NCBI GenBank assembly: GCA_017405115.1
Contig: JAFRBA010000132.1
Location: 1-22,710, forward strand
Reading direction: 5' to 3'
DNA length: 22,710 bases
Origin: Kiritimatiellia bacterium
GTDB taxonomy: Bacteria > Verrucomicrobiota > Kiritimatiellia > RFP12 > UBA1067
Both the position numbers and the translations under genes were made by a program. Shown in pieces: positions 1 through 7,929 of this stretch (positions are counted from its first letter, which is position 1; each line of letters begins with the position of its first letter). The notes under the pieces were generated by a model. The model had not been told where the DNA came from. It did not search any database and was given only the letters and a program-made list of their open reading frames with translations.

Positions 1-42
1 CAAGCACGGCATCAAGTCGCTTGATCGCCTCTATCGTACCTG

Positions 43-101
43 TCCTCCGGCTTGTCCACCGTAGCCTCGGCGAAGGTGGAAGCGCGCAGCGCGAAGGAGG
101 A
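43..101. repeat. GC-rich imperfect palindrome (REP-like)
   Basis: Two nested inverted repeats are visible. TCCTCC (43-48) pairs with GGAGGA (96-101), and TCCACC (55-60) pairs with GGTGGA (75-80). The inner loop is GC-rich and a short GCGC-type palindrome lies on the right arm. The element is read in frame as a Pro/Arg/Ser-rich stretch in the tail of the AlbA-type remnant, unlike the residues before it, which suggests an inserted interspersed element. Only one copy is in this window, so its repeat nature is inferred. Confidence 0.4.
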
Positions 102-245
102 TCGTCTCTCTGCGGCATTGCCATCGTCTCTACTCCACCATTTCTACTCCACAAATTGGGTCTGTCCCTCTCGCCACTCCTAAACTCATTATAAAGTTTC
201 ATCATGTTGGCATAGGTCGGGCGAGTCAACTTAAGCCCCAACAAG

Positions 246-350
246 GCCTCTTCAATCGGCTGTTTCTTGGACTCAATCGGCTGTTTTTCCACGCCAATCG
301 GCTGTTTTTCATCTCCAATCGGCTGTTTTCCTTCCCCAATGTGCGGTTTT
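246..350 (-). repeat. 21-bp in-frame tandem repeat encoding KQPI units
   Basis: The core caatcggctg (plus-strand reading) begins at 253, 274, 295 and 316, exactly 21 bp apart, and a degenerate fifth unit starts at 337. On the minus strand it encodes successive 7-residue units: EKPHIGE, GKQPIGD, EKQPIGV, EKQPIES, KKQPIEE. The period keeps the reading frame, so copy number can change without a frameshift. Similar Lys-Pro-Ile repeats occur, from memory, as linkers after the ATPase domain in AlbA-type proteins. Confidence 0.85.
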
Positions 351-600
351 TCAAATGGGAAGCGAATTGGATCCAGCTTTTTCAGCGAAACGGATATGAC
401 AAAGTTGTTGCCCTCGGTGAAGACATGATCAGCCCCGCCATAGTTCTTACTGTATTTGTAAAGATTGCGGACTCCCGAACCGAGTCGATCCGCACGGCCG
501 ATTTCCCTGAAGAACCCTGCGATGATGGGATTCTTCGCACGCGGGCGAACATTCTCCGGCGTCACCCGTCCGTCCTGTAATCTGGCAATGCCAGCCGCTG

Positions 601-1038
601 TCATTTCCTTCTCCTGTGCCGTTCTAATTGTGCAGTCAGTGACTGCACAATTACGGCATGCCCGATTCCTTCAGCCGCTGAATGCACAACGGCATCGTTT
701 TCAATTTGTGCAGTCGCTGACTGCACAAATTCATCAAGCCGAAGCCGGTCAAAGATATTCTTGAATTCAATCGACGAGTATGTGTCATAGAATGCAATCA
801 TGTTATATATCTGGCGGCGGCTGAACCCACGCAGTTTAGGATGCCGCGTTTTTAGATAGTCGCACAAAGCATCCACTGTTCTATCGCCCCAACTGCCGCT
901 CTTTGTCCGCAGCGACACATACGCGCCGACAGTCCAGTATGTGGAAAGGGACGCATGGTTCATAAGGCCGATTGCCGCATTTCGGCTTTCGTTTATGAAC
1001 TTGGCTATGCATTCAAACTCTTTTTCGACCTTCTTCAT
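601..1038 (-). pseudogene. Truncated DUF1016 (YhcG N-terminal domain) protein
   Basis: The 145 residues begin MKKVEKEFECIAKFINESRN and contain WTVGAYVSLRTKSGSWGDRTVD and FSRRQIYNMIAFYDTY, which is the DUF1016/YhcG N-terminal domain. Family members usually continue into a PD-(D/E)xK nuclease domain and total roughly 350 residues. Here the protein stops soon after the typical linker, which carries two VQS.TAQ repeats (FVQSATAQ and IVQSLTAQ), and the last residues ERHRRRK are not family-like. The nuclease half is absent. The stop overlaps the start of the downstream AlbA-type remnant (ATGA), so the junction looks like a deletion that joined two restriction-associated genes. The start at 1038 follows a GGAG ribosome site and a TATAAT box. 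DUF1016 proteins are commonly found beside type I restriction genes. Confidence 0.75.
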
Positions 1039-1056
1039 GTCTTTTTCTCCGTTGAA

Positions 1057-1075
1057 ATTATACCCACATTCACAC
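1057..1075 (-). promoter_or_regulatory. Putative -10 region for the DUF1016 fragment
   Basis: On the minus strand TGTGGG precedes TATAAT (1062 to 1057), about 19 bases before the ATG at 1038, with GGAG between them. No good -35 box is visible. The setting resembles the TGTGGTATAATA seen before dapA. Confidence 0.4.
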
Positions 1076-1090
1076 CTTCACCGCATCCGG

Positions 1091-1699
1091 TCACAGCCAC
1101 GGTTCGCGGCGCTTGAACGGGAGCAGGACTTTCGCCCATTCCCTCCTCGCCGGTTCCTGCTGGCCGGCGGGAAGCGTTGCAATCTGTACCTCGCTGCACG
1201 AAAGGTAATACTGATAGATGAAGTACTCCACATAGTCGGCGTGATGCAGTTTGTTCCAAGGCGAGATTCGCGCCACGACATCCCCCTTGAGCTTGTTCAT
1301 CAGCTCCAACGAAAACCCGCGCCGCTTCAGCTCGTCGCGCGCCGCCATGAACGACCAGTTGATTTGCGCAAACCCCTCCAATAAACCGTTCTCTTCAAAC
1401 TTCCTCTGTTTCCGACGATACGCGGCGCGGGCACGCGCCTCGGCCTTTTTCTTTTCTTCGGCGGCCTTCTTCTTCGCCGCCCGTTTCTTTATCGCTGCCC
1501 GTTCCTTACGCGAAAGATTCCATCCCCACTCGTCCACCTTCTCGTCAGGCATTATCCGATCCATTAACTTCGCAAGGCTCCGCCCCTGCGACGTCAACTT
1601 CCCGTCATTGTGCATACCGCGCACCGTCTCGCAGGCCGACTCATCCGCCATTTCGGAAATCGACTTCTCTTCTTCTGTCTTTACTTTGCGTCGTGCCAT
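1091..1699 (-). CDS. Basic, coiled-coil hypothetical protein, last gene of the CoCoNuT-like operon
   Basis: This 202-residue protein is of no family I recognise. Its ATG lies 19 bp inside the end of the helicase gene, so the two are probably translationally coupled. Residues 1-60 are mixed and charged. Residues 64-101 form a Lys/Arg/Ala/Glu-rich helix (for example KKRAAKKKAAEEKKKAEARA), which could be a coiled coil or a nucleic-acid-binding arm. Residues 105-202 look like a compact domain with many aromatics (INWSFMAARDELKRRGF, SPWNKLHHADYVEYFIYQYY). No signal peptide, membrane segment or catalytic motif is visible. The highly basic helix and the tight link to a UPF1-like helicase suggest, by inference only, a nucleic-acid-binding accessory subunit. 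A stop follows at 1091, and the DUF1016 fragment starts 52 bases further on with its own -10 box. Confidence 0.75.
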   Translation of the reverse strand: MARRKVKTEEEKSISEMADESACETVRGMHNDGKLTSQGRSLAKLMDRIMPDEKVDEWGWNLSRKERAAIKKRAAKKKAAEEKKKAEARARAAYRRKQRKFEENGLLEGFAQINWSFMAARDELKRRGFSLELMNKLKGDVVARISPWNKLHHADYVEYFIYQYYLSCSEVQIATLPAGQQEPARREWAKVLLPFKRREPWL

Positions 1700-4600
1700 T
1701 GTTTCACTCCATAGGCAGAAATGACTGTAGGGGTAACTGTAGGGGCGACTGTAGGCGGCGGTTCGTCATGGCCGCCTTGCCTTGCCGACACTCCTTGTAC
1801 TCGACATTCTGTTTCTACACGTTTAACACAAACTTCTATCTCATTAACAACTTGATGATGCCAGAAACGAATCACATGCCAACCTAATGCTTCAAGCAAA
1901 ATGTCCCTGTGGATGTCATCAGCTTTACGGCAGCCGTTTCTATCGAGATGCCAGGCTTGTCCATCAACTTCAATATCTATTTTGTGTTCTGGAATAGCCA
2001 AGTCAAGATAGCGTCCTGCAATTGGATATTGGGGCGTTGTTAAAACTCCAGCCCTCTCCAATGCAATCCGCAGACGTTCCTCACCTGGTCCAATTGTGAC
2101 TTTGCGCGGTGGGCGCGCTTCAGGAATCAACTTCTGTATGTACGACAGACCACTGGCAAAGACTCTCTTTTTGTCCCCAAACGCGACAAATAAGTGTTTA
2201 GCCCTTGAAACGCTGACATTGTAAATATACTTGTTATCGGCCGATGTTATATACCATTCTTCCCCATGCTTCCTGTTGCCGTTCAATCCTAGCAGAAAAA
2301 GGATAACGTCGCACTCTCCGCCTTGGAAGCCATTGGCCGTATTGATCTGCGAATCTATGTTGAGCTGTTTTGGGAGAACCAATCTGTTATCCGCCGCACA
2401 TGTCTTAAATCTATTCACCAAATCTCGCAATGGGCTTATCACACCTATTGTTCCAGAAAATCCACTACGCTTCAATCCTTTGAGATAATCCATTGCGGCT
2501 TCCATTTCGGCCTCATCGCCGCCAACAGCATCAATCCATTCCATTCCAGGCTTCAATCCACTTACTGCCGACTTCCCATTCCTACCTGTCTCACAACAAA
2601 GACACAAACCGTGATCGTAAAACTCGCTATTAAAATATTCGGCAATACCATCTGAACATCTGAAATGTTCGTCCAACAGCATTGCCTTTTGCGATAACAC
2701 TCCAAAGGCATTGTTTTCCCCGTAAGCAAATTTGCGGTACTCTGCCCCATCCAGGCGGTACTTGCGTCTAAAAGCAAGATCACGTCCCTTCTTCAATGTG
2801 ATTACTGGCGGAAATTGGTTAGGATCGCCCACTATCGCAATACGCTGTGCCCGATAGAGAACAGGTATCATCGGTGGAATATCACATTGCGAAGCCTCGT
2901 CTATAATTGCAAGCGTGTACACAGCAGGGAGACAAGGCGCGGCACGTTTCAACGAAAGCATTGTAGCCGCCCAGGCAGGAAATATCCTCAGGTATTCGCC
3001 GAACGCCTTTAACGCTGTATCGTATTTATTCCCATCGCCTACAGATGCCATGAAAGGCAACGATGCCGTCCGCAAAACATCTTCCACAGCACTTTTACAT
3101 CTTGCTACAACTATCTCAGTGTCATTTACAGTAGAAATGCCGCGCAACATCTTTTCAACGTACGCCGCTTGTACGGTAGCCTCGGCATCCAGCAACGCCT
3201 TTTTCGTCGCTTCCTTCAGATTGTCATAATTGCTCTCAGACTCTTCCTTCTTTAGTGCGGCAATGTCTGCAGCCTCTAGTTGTTTGGCAACTTGTCGGCA
3301 TTTTAATACCGACAGCACTCGTCTCACTTCCTTCCGGACGGTTTTAGGCGACACGAACGCATTGACAAGGTCTGGTGCTACATCTGCAAGTTGCTTACGC
3401 AATTCTCTACTCGGGAAAGTATCGTGCCCGAATATCCTTTTTATCGCGTCAAACAATCGGTCAATGAAATTGCGTTTAGGTACCGCGCTTAATGCCACAT
3501 TGACCTGCTCAAGCAGTGACATTATTTCGGCACTATCGCGCTTATCAACTGAAAGAGATTTGATATGTTCGTTTAAGTCCGATAGCAGCCTTTCAAAGCC
3601 CGAGATTGCCTTCCGTAAATATTGATAGCGTTCGATGTGCGATTCTGCATCCCGGTATTGCGACAATGCGACACCGAGCTTGGCAGACCATGAAACATCA
3701 TTGATCATGGATTCTGTGGGGGCATCTTGCTGCCGATACGCTTTCGAAAGTCTAGCCTTTACGAGGTCTGTACGCAAATCCACTGACTGTTGCGATCTCT
3801 GCCAATCTGCATTTGTGGGATTGTCTGGCGTAGTGCAAAAGGAAACAAGCGGAAAATCAGAATCTTCAATTGCATCAGGTGCCTTATCAAAGATGGCGTG
3901 AATTGCTTTATGATTCTTACTTGCGAAAAGAACAGACCCACCATGCAGAACTTCGTTTGCGATCAAGTTTACGGCCATGAACGATTTGCCAGTACCGGGC
4001 GGCCCGACTACTTTGACCACTGGTCGATTCAATGACTCTTCTACCGCTTCGAATTGCCCCGCATTCATTCTGCGCTTTGTGAAGGATACAGGGATTCGCT
4101 TCTCGTCTTCGCCAGCGCCATGAACGGGATCGTTCGGAAGAGGCGGGTCGCGAAACACGTATGCAAGAGCGGTTTTGTCCAACACCGAATCGGGTTCTGT
4201 ACTTATGCGGCGTAGTTCTGAAAGCAGATTCTTCGTATATGTGGTCTTGTTGCCGACAAACAACACGGCAGTATTTAAAAGTTCCTTCTCAGATTGCGAG
4301 TGGCGAACCGAAAAAGCCATTGAGTTGGGCGAAAGCTCTTTGACACCCAAACGCCGTGATATGTAGTTTAACACCAGTTCTACATCAACCCGCCCCAACT
4401 CGTCATTTGCCTGTTCGCAAGCGCGCTGAAATGTCTTTTGATCTGCCTTAGGGATATGGTATTCGATCCAGTCATGGTTTATGGATATGCCCTGCCTATC
4501 TATCTCCATCTTTATCCCAGTTGTAAACCCCGCTCCTTGCACCGAGATTGAAACTGGAAACATCATGATCGGAGAAAGGCATTCAACACCGTTGGGCGAA

Positions 4601-4863
4601 ATAAACGATTGAAGCGGATAGCCAATGAACAACTCCTCTTCGTCTGAAGCCTTGAGCAGATTGGATCGGACAAAGACATCTTCCTTTGATGTTGCAACTA
4701 CAAATTCACCGTCCATGACATGCCAGTTGTATGGCAGCCGCGGCATCATGAACGATATCCCCAACTGATTTGCGAACAGATACTCTTGGCTCTGTTCCGA
4801 GTACTTTACGCAGTCGGCATAGTAGCGGCACAGGTTTCTGAATTTTGTCCAAGGCTCTGCCAT
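1681..4863 (-). CDS. UPF1-like superfamily 1 helicase fused to a Vsr/DUF559-type nuclease
   Basis: The 1060-residue protein starts at ATG 4863 behind AGAGGT, 9 bp after the previous gene. Residues 75-110 carry an EELFIGYPLQ...MMFPVSI segment typical of large AAA_11/AAA_12 helicases. SF1 motifs follow in order: Walker A GPPGTGKS (287-294), motif II DEAS (655-658), motif III GDPNQFPP (679-686), LLDEHFR (729-735), FQGGE (846-850) and VSVSRAKH (883-890). An alpha-helical insert (about 365-640) separates motifs I and II. Residues 925-1010 form a Vsr/DUF559-like fold: an Asp in GRYLDLAIPEHKIDIEVDGQ (D954), E965 and D967 in that same stretch, and the usual LEALGWHVIRFWHHQV. The expected role is ATP-driven unwinding or translocation on RNA or DNA coupled to cleavage. 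From memory, CoCoNuT systems encode such a helicase (CnuH). A Pro-Thr-Val repeat lies at the C-terminus, and the gene overlaps the next by 19 bp. Confidence 0.88.
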   Translation of the reverse strand: MAEPWTKFRNLCRYYADCVKYSEQSQEYLFANQLGISFMMPRLPYNWHVMDGEFVVATSKEDVFVRSNLLKASDEEELFIGYPLQSFISPNGVECLSPIMMFPVSISVQGAGFTTGIKMEIDRQGISINHDWIEYHIPKADQKTFQRACEQANDELGRVDVELVLNYISRRLGVKELSPNSMAFSVRHSQSEKELLNTAVLFVGNKTTYTKNLLSELRRISTEPDSVLDKTALAYVFRDPPLPNDPVHGAGEDEKRIPVSFTKRRMNAGQFEAVEESLNRPVVKVVGPPGTGKSFMAVNLIANEVLHGGSVLFASKNHKAIHAIFDKAPDAIEDSDFPLVSFCTTPDNPTNADWQRSQQSVDLRTDLVKARLSKAYRQQDAPTESMINDVSWSAKLGVALSQYRDAESHIERYQYLRKAISGFERLLSDLNEHIKSLSVDKRDSAEIMSLLEQVNVALSAVPKRNFIDRLFDAIKRIFGHDTFPSRELRKQLADVAPDLVNAFVSPKTVRKEVRRVLSVLKCRQVAKQLEAADIAALKKEESESNYDNLKEATKKALLDAEATVQAAYVEKMLRGISTVNDTEIVVARCKSAVEDVLRTASLPFMASVGDGNKYDTALKAFGEYLRIFPAWAATMLSLKRAAPCLPAVYTLAIIDEASQCDIPPMIPVLYRAQRIAIVGDPNQFPPVITLKKGRDLAFRRKYRLDGAEYRKFAYGENNAFGVLSQKAMLLDEHFRCSDGIAEYFNSEFYDHGLCLCCETGRNGKSAVSGLKPGMEWIDAVGGDEAEMEAAMDYLKGLKRSGFSGTIGVISPLRDLVNRFKTCAADNRLVLPKQLNIDSQINTANGFQGGECDVILFLLGLNGNRKHGEEWYITSADNKYIYNVSVSRAKHLFVAFGDKKRVFASGLSYIQKLIPEARPPRKVTIGPGEERLRIALERAGVLTTPQYPIAGRYLDLAIPEHKIDIEVDGQAWHLDRNGCRKADDIHRDILLEALGWHVIRFWHHQVVNEIEVCVKRVETECRVQGVSARQGGHDEPPPTVAPTVTPTVISAYGVKQWHDAK
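1723..1758 (-). repeat. Three 12-bp tandem repeats encoding PTVx
   Basis: In plus-strand reading the units are gactgtaggggt (1723-1734), aactgtaggggc (1735-1746) and gactgtaggcgg (1747-1758). On the minus strand they encode a PTVAPTVTPTV linker near the helicase C-terminus, after the nuclease domain. The period of 12 preserves the frame. Confidence 0.85.
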
Positions 4864-4872
4864 CTTCTACCT

Positions 4873-7800
4873 CTAGTTACTTGGGATACCTTCCAAATTC
4901 CCTCGCCCATTTACATATTCGATAAGTGATTTTCGCATCGCTTCATGGGCTTGCAATGTTATGGTAAAACCAGGGATTTCCTTCCCCAACAAACAATAGG
5001 GCACTAAAGTTTCTCTCCCATCCCTACCACGTTGCCTTACCCATCCTCGGGGATTTGTAAGGCATTCAGGATCAAATCTACGTCGATGCAAAACAAACAA
5101 CATACACTTTATAAAATACCCAGCCATTTTTGTTGTTTGTGTGCTTCGATTCCAGTAGGCGAAAAGACTGTTCCGAGAAGTGTAAAAGGGATAACTGTTA
5201 AAAGCGTCAACGATTGCGTAAAACGCACTTTCGCATCTCAATGTATCACATGCAGAAAGCGCTGCCGGATGGAATTGCATCAAATTGTATGCCAATCGCA
5301 AATCATTTTCACTAGGGGTTGTGCTTGCAATGTTCATTAGCGCACATTCAAGTATCTTTCCTACCCGAGGATCGTTATCACCAAAATTGTTTGCACAAAA
5401 AGAGGTTTCAACTGCATCTAACGGATTCGCTTTTTTGACGTACTTCTCATAAAGGGAACTCCGTAAAGATTCTAGATCAGGATTGTCAAATTGGTATGTC
5501 CAAGCAAGCAGTCGAAGGTAACGATAATCTTTAGCGGTCGCTGTTACCAACGCCCTAAATAGCTCTTTATAATTTTTTGTAGCGTCTGGCACTCTGTTAT
5601 TCTTTGCGTTACCGAATACGTTTTCGCGTTTCAATCTATCAATCGGCGACATTGTATTGGCATCAAACATACGGCTCTTGCCATAGCGTCGTGTTCCTGA
5701 ACTTGGCTTTGCATACGGATCCACAATACCCCAGTAATTTTGCGCCATAGCAAATAGGCCATTGTTGATTGCGCTACCATTTATCAAAAAATCATTAATC
5801 TGACTTTTAATCGTTACCCAAATTTCTTCGCAAGCTTCCACATACGGCATTGTTGGAGGGAAGTGCCGCTTCAATTCGCGTTCTATGCGAACTTTTGTCA
5901 TGTCGGACGGCGTTGCCGAGCCTATGTCAATCAATTTTGGACGCTCAAGAAATGATGCGAAAAAACAAGCTGTCGCCAACCCTTGCCCAGGCGTAATTTC
6001 TACCTGGCACATAATCTCGGCATCATCTTTAGTGGCAATGTCAAAATCCACCTTCCATTCTTTGAGCTTCAAATCTTCACGAGGCTGACCTTCGGCAAGG
6101 TATAGCAACAAGTTTCTAGATCCCGAATGTAAAGTTCCAACAGATTGCTTCTCATCTGTAATAAACTTTTTCCCACCGGGCCACCGTTCCGTGTGTTTAA
6201 CGAGTGGTTTTGAGAACTCGACCCGTTCGTCGCGCGTGGTCACAACTAATGCCAAAGAGTCAAGTTCATCAAAATACGGCGTCTTACCCCAAGACATTCT
6301 TTTTAAGCATTCTCTTGCGCCATCAACCAGCAAGCTATCATTACCGCACAAACATCCAAAACGCCAACCAAAGGAATTGGGGCGGTTCAATTTTGCCAAT
6401 CCAACCCTATCGCCCTTGTTCCTCTCAACTATAAACCGAACATCGCCCCCTGTTGCATCCTCGCCGTGAAGTCGCAATGATGCTCTTTGCGGCACGACTC
6501 GTCCATTACCGTCATCCATGAATCGAATTGCAATCGCGTTGTATTTATCGCGGCAATATCCGTCTTCAACCAAAAGCGATTCACCATTAGATAGTTCCCT
6601 TTGCTTTATCTGATATCCAAGTGCCGCAGCAACACTGCGCCAAAGAAGGAACATGTCAGAACGTGCGAACAACGCCGGAGGTCGAGCACAAATGATTCGC
6701 TCAAGCCAAGCAGCATCCCAATGGTCAGGGACCAAAACGACCCATTTCTTACCACCAAGTATCCCATGTAAGTGGTGAAAGTACGAAACTAACGCGTCGG
6801 CATCCCTGTTCGCAAGTATTTCTTCAAGATAGACTTTCTTCCCGGGTTCAAGACTTGGTCGATGTGGATTCTGGATGAATGGCTGTGCGTTGGGATGGTT
6901 GTCGGGGCAAATCAAGACGTTTCTGTTATCCCAAGGAAAAGTCAAATCTATGATAATAACATCGTCTTTCACCACTTCTGCCTCTTCGACTGGTGTCGCA
7001 AGAAGTTCGTTATCCCATATCGGGTTTTCGACTATGGAATTATGTCCGTCAAGTTGATTGAACCAGATTGGAGTGTCATACTTAGCACAAGGTGAGCATT
7101 GCAAGGATATCTTACCATGCAGTTTATTATAAAGGTCAGCAACCTCATCATTACGATTCCACAATCGCTCAGCAACATCTTCTTCTCGAAGAATCTTGAG
7201 ATATTCGTCCCATATCCGCGAGTAGAGCCGATCTTGCTGGAGAACATAGTTAGGCTGCGGAAGGGATGATATGTCCTTGACCTTCTCAAACTCTGGCCGT
7301 TCCATTGCGCCGATGCACAGTGCCTTGAGACGCCTAACCGCGATGATTGTCGCTTCTTTCCCCCATTCTACTTTATCATTCTTACGCAAATACACAGATG
7401 ACAAAGCAAGACAACGTCGTAGGAAGTCCTTAAGCACCCGATTTTCAAGCGTGTCGAAGTTTTCGCGGCGCACAACGCCCAGAATCTCCTGCCTCGCCCC
7501 CGCTTTCTCAATTGGCGAATAGCCCGGCTGTCGGGTAAGCCACCGCAAACAATGCGAATCAACTTGCTGGACACGCCCGATCGGCACCTTGTTACGCTCC
7601 CGCGCAAGCACCTTGCGTATGTTTCCGACAATGGCATCTATCGTCCCATAATGCCGTTTGGCGATGAGTGTCAGCACAGTTTCTGGCGGCCCCGATTTTT
7701 CAAACGCTGACTTGATTTCACACCAAGGGAGTGGCAATGCCCCTTGTGCGTTCTTCGCCACGTATGGATGAACGTTGAAATAGTCCTCTGCTCGCACACG

Positions 7801-7929
7801 AAGGTCAAAAAACTCCCAGACCTTCAGAATGAATTCATCGTATTCATCATCCTGCGGCGGCTTCGCGGCCATCGCGCCCTGAAGACGGAGGTACTCGCGA
7901 AACGGGAATCTATGGGCCATCTCTGTCAT
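4873..7929 (-). CDS. DUF2357/McrC-like protein with a degenerate Hsp70/actin-type domain
   Basis: I place the start at ATG 7929, which overlaps the McrB-like stop as ATGA, giving 1018 residues; an upstream in-frame GTG (7947) has no ribosome site. Residues 100-245 resemble the DUF2357 core of McrC relatives: ENFDTLENRVLKDFLRR (157-172), then NYVLQQDRLYSRIWDEYLKI (227-246). The McrC PD-(D/E)xK nuclease is not evident afterwards. Residues about 320-660 instead look like a decayed Hsp70/actin fold: VIIIDLT (324-330), VVLVPDHWDAAWLERI (397-412, compare Hsp70 VPAYFND), RSVAAALGY (431-439, compare EPTAAALAY) and SLLVEDGY (451-458, compare ILVFDLGG). The phosphate-loop glycines are mostly lost, so ATP binding is doubtful. 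Residues 760-1018 are helical, perhaps TPR- or HEAT-like. It probably partners the McrB-like GTPase. From memory, CoCoNuTs include Hsp70 homologues thought to bind RNA. The domain assignments are by eye. Confidence 0.75.
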   Translation of the reverse strand: MTEMAHRFPFREYLRLQGAMAAKPPQDDEYDEFILKVWEFFDLRVRAEDYFNVHPYVAKNAQGALPLPWCEIKSAFEKSGPPETVLTLIAKRHYGTIDAIVGNIRKVLARERNKVPIGRVQQVDSHCLRWLTRQPGYSPIEKAGARQEILGVVRRENFDTLENRVLKDFLRRCLALSSVYLRKNDKVEWGKEATIIAVRRLKALCIGAMERPEFEKVKDISSLPQPNYVLQQDRLYSRIWDEYLKILREEDVAERLWNRNDEVADLYNKLHGKISLQCSPCAKYDTPIWFNQLDGHNSIVENPIWDNELLATPVEEAEVVKDDVIIIDLTFPWDNRNVLICPDNHPNAQPFIQNPHRPSLEPGKKVYLEEILANRDADALVSYFHHLHGILGGKKWVVLVPDHWDAAWLERIICARPPALFARSDMFLLWRSVAAALGYQIKQRELSNGESLLVEDGYCRDKYNAIAIRFMDDGNGRVVPQRASLRLHGEDATGGDVRFIVERNKGDRVGLAKLNRPNSFGWRFGCLCGNDSLLVDGARECLKRMSWGKTPYFDELDSLALVVTTRDERVEFSKPLVKHTERWPGGKKFITDEKQSVGTLHSGSRNLLLYLAEGQPREDLKLKEWKVDFDIATKDDAEIMCQVEITPGQGLATACFFASFLERPKLIDIGSATPSDMTKVRIERELKRHFPPTMPYVEACEEIWVTIKSQINDFLINGSAINNGLFAMAQNYWGIVDPYAKPSSGTRRYGKSRMFDANTMSPIDRLKRENVFGNAKNNRVPDATKNYKELFRALVTATAKDYRYLRLLAWTYQFDNPDLESLRSSLYEKYVKKANPLDAVETSFCANNFGDNDPRVGKILECALMNIASTTPSENDLRLAYNLMQFHPAALSACDTLRCESAFYAIVDAFNSYPFYTSRNSLFAYWNRSTQTTKMAGYFIKCMLFVLHRRRFDPECLTNPRGWVRQRGRDGRETLVPYCLLGKEIPGFTITLQAHEAMRKSLIEYVNGRGNLEGIPSN

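Larger units (their letters stand above)
1..604 (-). pseudogene. C-terminal remnant of an AlbA/HATPase_c_4-type ATP-binding regulator, running off the left edge
   Basis: The frame opens with ATG at 604 and stays open to base 1 (about 201 codons). AGGAG lies just upstream, and the ATG overlaps the stop of the DUF1016 fragment as ATGA. After a short unfamiliar start (MTAAGIARLQDGR), the residues PRAKNPIIAGFFREIGRA and DRLGSGVRNLYKYSKNYGG match the end of the HATPase_c_4 domain of AlbA_2/RecG-like 'ATP-binding protein' regulators that often sit beside restriction-modification genes. The N-terminal AlbA domain and most of the ATP-binding domain are missing. The family motif is followed by a 7-residue KQPI repeat, then a tail that reads through a GC-rich palindrome. 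I infer a 5'-truncated gene joined to the DUF1016 remnant. It may still be translated, given the good ribosome site, but it cannot carry the full ATPase function. Confidence 0.7.

Noticed and set aside
246..350. Possible CRISPR-like array from regularly spaced repeats
   Set aside because: The 21-bp period has no spacers and maintains a protein frame encoding KQPI units.
601..764. Repeated TGCAGTCA(C/G)TGACTGCA strings as an operator palindrome
   Set aside because: They code for the VQS.TAQ linker that is typical of DUF1016 proteins, so the symmetry is explained by the protein repeat.
4873..7929. Classical McrC with an active PD-(D/E)xK nuclease
   Set aside because: I could not find the D...(D/E)xK pattern after the DUF2357-like core; Hsp70-like segments occupy that region.
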